DNA from: an uncultured Lachnospiraceae bacterium
GTDB lineage: Bacteria; Bacillota; Clostridia; Lachnospirales; Lachnospiraceae
Direction of reading: 5' to 3'
NCBI GenBank assembly: GCA_946538445.1
Contig: CAMNGO010000099.1
Span: 1-7,522, forward strand
Length of the DNA stretch: 7,522 nt
The stretch's first letter is position 1. Every line of letters starts with the position of its first letter. Shown here one piece after another: positions 5,879-7,522 of the stretch. The position numbers were made by a program, and so were the translations under genes. The notes below the pieces were generated by a model. That model had not been told where the DNA came from. It ran no database searches and was given only the letters and a program-made list of their open reading frames with translations.

Positions 5879-6421
5879 ATGTACAAAGGGACCAATAAAA
5901 CAGCGCTATGTTCACAAAATAATATCGCAGATGCTTTTGTGCGTTTACTTCGGGAGAACAATTATACTTCCATCAGTGTAAGCGGCATCTGTAAAACGGC
6001 ACAGGTTTCCCGCCAGACCTTCTATTCCCTGTTTGAGTCCAAAGAGAACATCATTCTATATGAGCTTAGCAAAAAACATTGTTTCCAGCCTGGTGAAAGC
6101 TGTGAGACCAAAGCCCTGAGCCTGGAAGAATTGTCCTGTGAATACAGCAATTATATTCTGGAGAAGAAAGAGTTTCTCTCCCTGCTGGTGGAAAATGATA
6201 TCATATATCTCATGCACGAGTGCCTTTTTGACTCCTTTATCAATTGCTCCTGCTTTGAGCCGGAACGATCACGGGAATATCGCGAATTCGTAGCTGAATT
6301 CTTTGCCGGAGGACTCTGCGGCATCGCCAAAATCTATATTTCCCACGGATGCAGACTCTCCCCGGCACAGCTTCATGATATGATCTACAATCTTTTCAGC
6401 GGAAATTATCTCGTCAGGTAA
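5879..6421 (+). CDS. TetR/AcrR-family transcriptional regulator, cysteine-rich
   Basis: A 180-residue cytoplasmic DNA-binding protein. The N-terminal helix-turn-helix spans about residues 10-58, with the family pattern SVSGICKTAQVSRQTFYSLF (33-52), recognition helix about 43-50, and the following KENII. The C-terminal part (about 75-178) is a helical ligand/dimer domain. Its segment FVAEFFAGGLCGIAK resembles the TetR C-terminal type often seen in Firmicutes, in which an F-x-G-G-x-x-G-x stretch is common. Ten cysteines in 180 residues is unusually many. The chosen start is ATG 5879, with TGGAG at 5868-5872 placed six bases upstream. An upstream in-frame TTG at 5840 lies inside the operator palindrome and has no ribosome site. 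The gene is divergent from lon, with a shared control region. The ligand and target are unknown; drug, redox or metal sensing cannot be told apart from sequence. Confidence 0.88.
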   Translation: MYKGTNKTALCSQNNIADAFVRLLRENNYTSISVSGICKTAQVSRQTFYSLFESKENIILYELSKKHCFQPGESCETKALSLEELSCEYSNYILEKKEFLSLLVENDIIYLMHECLFDSFINCSCFEPERSREYREFVAEFFAGGLCGIAKIYISHGCRLSPAQLHDMIYNLFSGNYLVR

Positions 6422-6434
6422 AAAAGACATAGCA

Positions 6435-6466
6435 AAGGCTGCCGCACAATAAAATGCGGCAGCCTT
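6435..6466. terminator. Bidirectional Rho-independent terminator
   Basis: AAGGCTGCCGCA (6435-6446) and TGCGGCAGCCTT (6455-6466) form a perfect 12-bp, GC-rich stem with an 8-base AT-rich loop. It lies between two convergent genes, 13 bases after the TetR-family stop and two bases from the stop of the small gene on the other strand. T-rich tails are present in both directions but interrupted: TTCCTT on +, and TTTGC... then TTTTTT on -. Confidence 0.9.
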
Positions 6467-6468
6467 CC

Positions 6469-6693
6469 TTAATAAATCTTATCCATTTCTTCGCTGATGT
6501 CGTATGTCTCCTTGAAAGTCTCAAGATCCTGAGGACTTCGTACCAGCATGATGTCTTCGAATTTCCCCGTCTTCTTATCCTGAAAACCGGCAACCTGTTC
6601 TCCGGTACAGATACTGCACTTTAATACAGGTTTCTTCGTTTCTTTATCGTAGGATTTTTTCTCCACAGAGTGTTTTTTATGCTTGAAAAACAT
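6469..6693 (-). CDS. Small conserved-type protein of unknown function
   Basis: A 74-residue, lysine-rich soluble protein with no signal peptide or membrane segment. The basic N terminus (about 1-22) is followed by KCSICTGEQVAGF (25-37), with a single CxxC pair (Cys26, Cys29). An acidic C-terminal half follows, which includes KTGKFEDIMLVRS (41-53) and SPQDLETFKETY (53-64). From memory, similar small proteins occur in Lachnospiraceae, sometimes with implausible enzyme names; no function is assigned here. A single CxxC could bind a metal as a dimer or act in thiol chemistry, but this is a guess. Start: AGAGGGG at 6704-6710, ten bases upstream of the ATG. It begins 50 bases after the hydrogenase stop on the same strand with no terminator between them, so the two are probably co-transcribed. 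The terminator at 6435-6466 follows its stop directly. Confidence 0.72.
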   Translation of the reverse strand: MFFKHKKHSVEKKSYDKETKKPVLKCSICTGEQVAGFQDKKTGKFEDIMLVRSPQDLETFKETYDISEEMDKIY

Positions 6694-6743
6694 GATGTTT
6701 CATCCCCTCTATGCATAGTTCCAGGAAGAATTCAGCCTCACCA

Positions 6744-7522
6744 TCAGTCATTGAAAGTAGTCTTCTCCCACTCATCTGCTCCGGTCGAGAAGTCGCTGTT
6801 AAGAAGCTGTTTTCTCTCTTCCACGTTGTCAAGCATGAACATATACCGGTTATCGATTGGTGTCTGAGACGATTTATTCTTGATTTCTGCCTGTACCAGT
6901 TTTGCTGTCTTATCCGGTGCCATGATAGTTCCGGCTCCGCCGACACATCCGCCCGGACATCCCATACCTTCCAACAGATATCCCTTGTACATGCCTCTTT
7001 TTGCCATCATAAGGAGTTTCTTACATTCCGCAAGTCCTTCTGCCCTGGCGATCTTCACCTCGGCATCAGGTTTCAACTGTTTGATCCTGTGAGCAACGGC
7101 ATCTGCCACACCACCGGAAATTGCGAAACCACAGCCGTCTCCACTGGCAGACTCAAATGGAAGATATTCTTCTTCCGTAATATCGTCAAAGGATACTCCC
7201 TTGGCTTCCATCATTCCTGCAACTTCTTCAAAGGTAAGGACGAAGTCCACATCAGAACGGATCGTTCTTCTCATGGCTTCCAGTTTCTTCGCAGCACATG
7301 GCCCGATAAAAGCAATCTTGCATCCATCATGACGTTTCTTAACAAGACGTGCCGTCAATACCATAGGAGTAAGAGCCATGGAGATATTCGGGGCCAGATC
7401 AGGGAAGTTCTTCTTGGCAAAAGCAGCCCATGCCGGACAGCAGGATGTGGCCATAAAATCCAGCTTCTCAGGTACTTCTTCCAGGAAATCTCTGGCTTCT
7501 GCGATGGTACACATATCGGCGC
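6744..7522 (-). CDS. [FeFe]-hydrogenase catalytic subunit, C-terminal part (partial)
   Basis: The reading frame is open to the right edge (codons for Ala and Asp precede the first visible Met at 7514), so the N terminus, probably with ferredoxin-like FeS domains, lies outside. The visible part holds the H-cluster domain that makes or oxidises H2. Counting from that Met: P1 TSCCPAW (23-29), P2 IGPCAAKKLE (70-79), P3 EGMGCPGGC (182-190). The four H-cluster cysteines are Cys26, Cys73, Cys186 and Cys190; the proton-path cysteine before the first (Cys25) and Lys76 are also kept. P2 reads GPC where the well-studied group A enzymes read MPC, which points to a group B-type monomeric enzyme. The ligand roles come from Clostridium pasteurianum CpI. 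The tail after P3 is about 66 residues, ending in a TGA at 6746-6744. The likely role is disposal of fermentative electrons from ferredoxin as H2. It is probably an operon with the 74-residue gene downstream. Confidence 0.93.
   Translation of the reverse strand, partial: ADMCTIAEARDFLEEVPEKLDFMATSCCPAWAAFAKKNFPDLAPNISMALTPMVLTARLVKKRHDGCKIAFIGPCAAKKLEAMRRTIRSDVDFVLTFEEVAGMMEAKGVSFDDITEEEYLPFESASGDGCGFAISGGVADAVAHRIKQLKPDAEVKIARAEGLAECKKLLMMAKRGMYKGYLLEGMGCPGGCVGGAGTIMAPDKTAKLVQAEIKNKSSQTPIDNRYMFMLDNVEERKQLLNSDFSTGADEWEKTTFND

Noticed and set aside
6677..6946. An 89-residue open frame on the - strand overlapping the hydrogenase 3' end and the small gene
   Set aside because: It runs out of frame across a clearly coding region, has no recognisable domain, and its composition is that of a shadow frame.

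Overview
The window looks like chromosomal DNA of an anaerobic Firmicute, most likely a gut-type Clostridia of the Lachnospiraceae. The evidence is strong purine-rich Shine-Dalgarno sites, moderate GC, a CsoR/CopA copper locus of Firmicute type, a CIRCE heat-shock operator, and a [FeFe]-hydrogenase with group B-like motifs. Family placement rests on protein character, not on any search.

Layout. Bases 1-3269 (+) form a copper-efflux operon. A sigma-A-type promoter carries two 17-bp CsoR-type palindromes 33 bp apart, followed by csoR (94-435) and a 927-residue copA (486-3269). CopA has one N-terminal and two C-terminal heavy-metal-binding (HMA) domains. Inside copA, directly before the last HMA domain, there is a near-ideal Shine-Dalgarno and an in-frame ATG (3057). 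The 3' end of the gene may therefore also be translated as a free 70-residue CopZ-like copper chaperone. Bases 3270-3392 hold a long hairpin terminator and an 11-bp tandem repeat between convergent genes. Bases 3387-5690 (-) encode a complete ATP-dependent Lon protease, with a CIRCE (HrcA) operator just upstream of its ribosome site. Bases 5691-5878 are a compact divergent control region with candidate promoters on both strands, a perfect 14-bp palindrome and a degenerate copy 40 bp away. Bases 5879-6421 (+) encode a cysteine-rich TetR-family regulator, which ends in a strong 12-bp-stem terminator shared with the convergent genes. Bases 6469-6693 (-) encode a conserved-looking 74-residue protein of unknown function. 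Bases 6744-7522 (-) carry the catalytic C-terminal part of an [FeFe]-hydrogenase that runs off the right edge.

How it fits together. Copper released from CsoR control would induce CsoR, the CopA exporter and perhaps the internal chaperone from one mRNA. Lon appears to be controlled by heat shock/protein misfolding through HrcA, and possibly also by the adjacent TetR protein. The hydrogenase and the small protein form a separate, probably co-transcribed unit. The most unusual feature is the in-frame copA-copZ fusion that keeps a complete internal start site. No CRISPR array, insertion sequence, tRNA or rRNA was recognised, and no gene-free stretch exceeds 300 bases.
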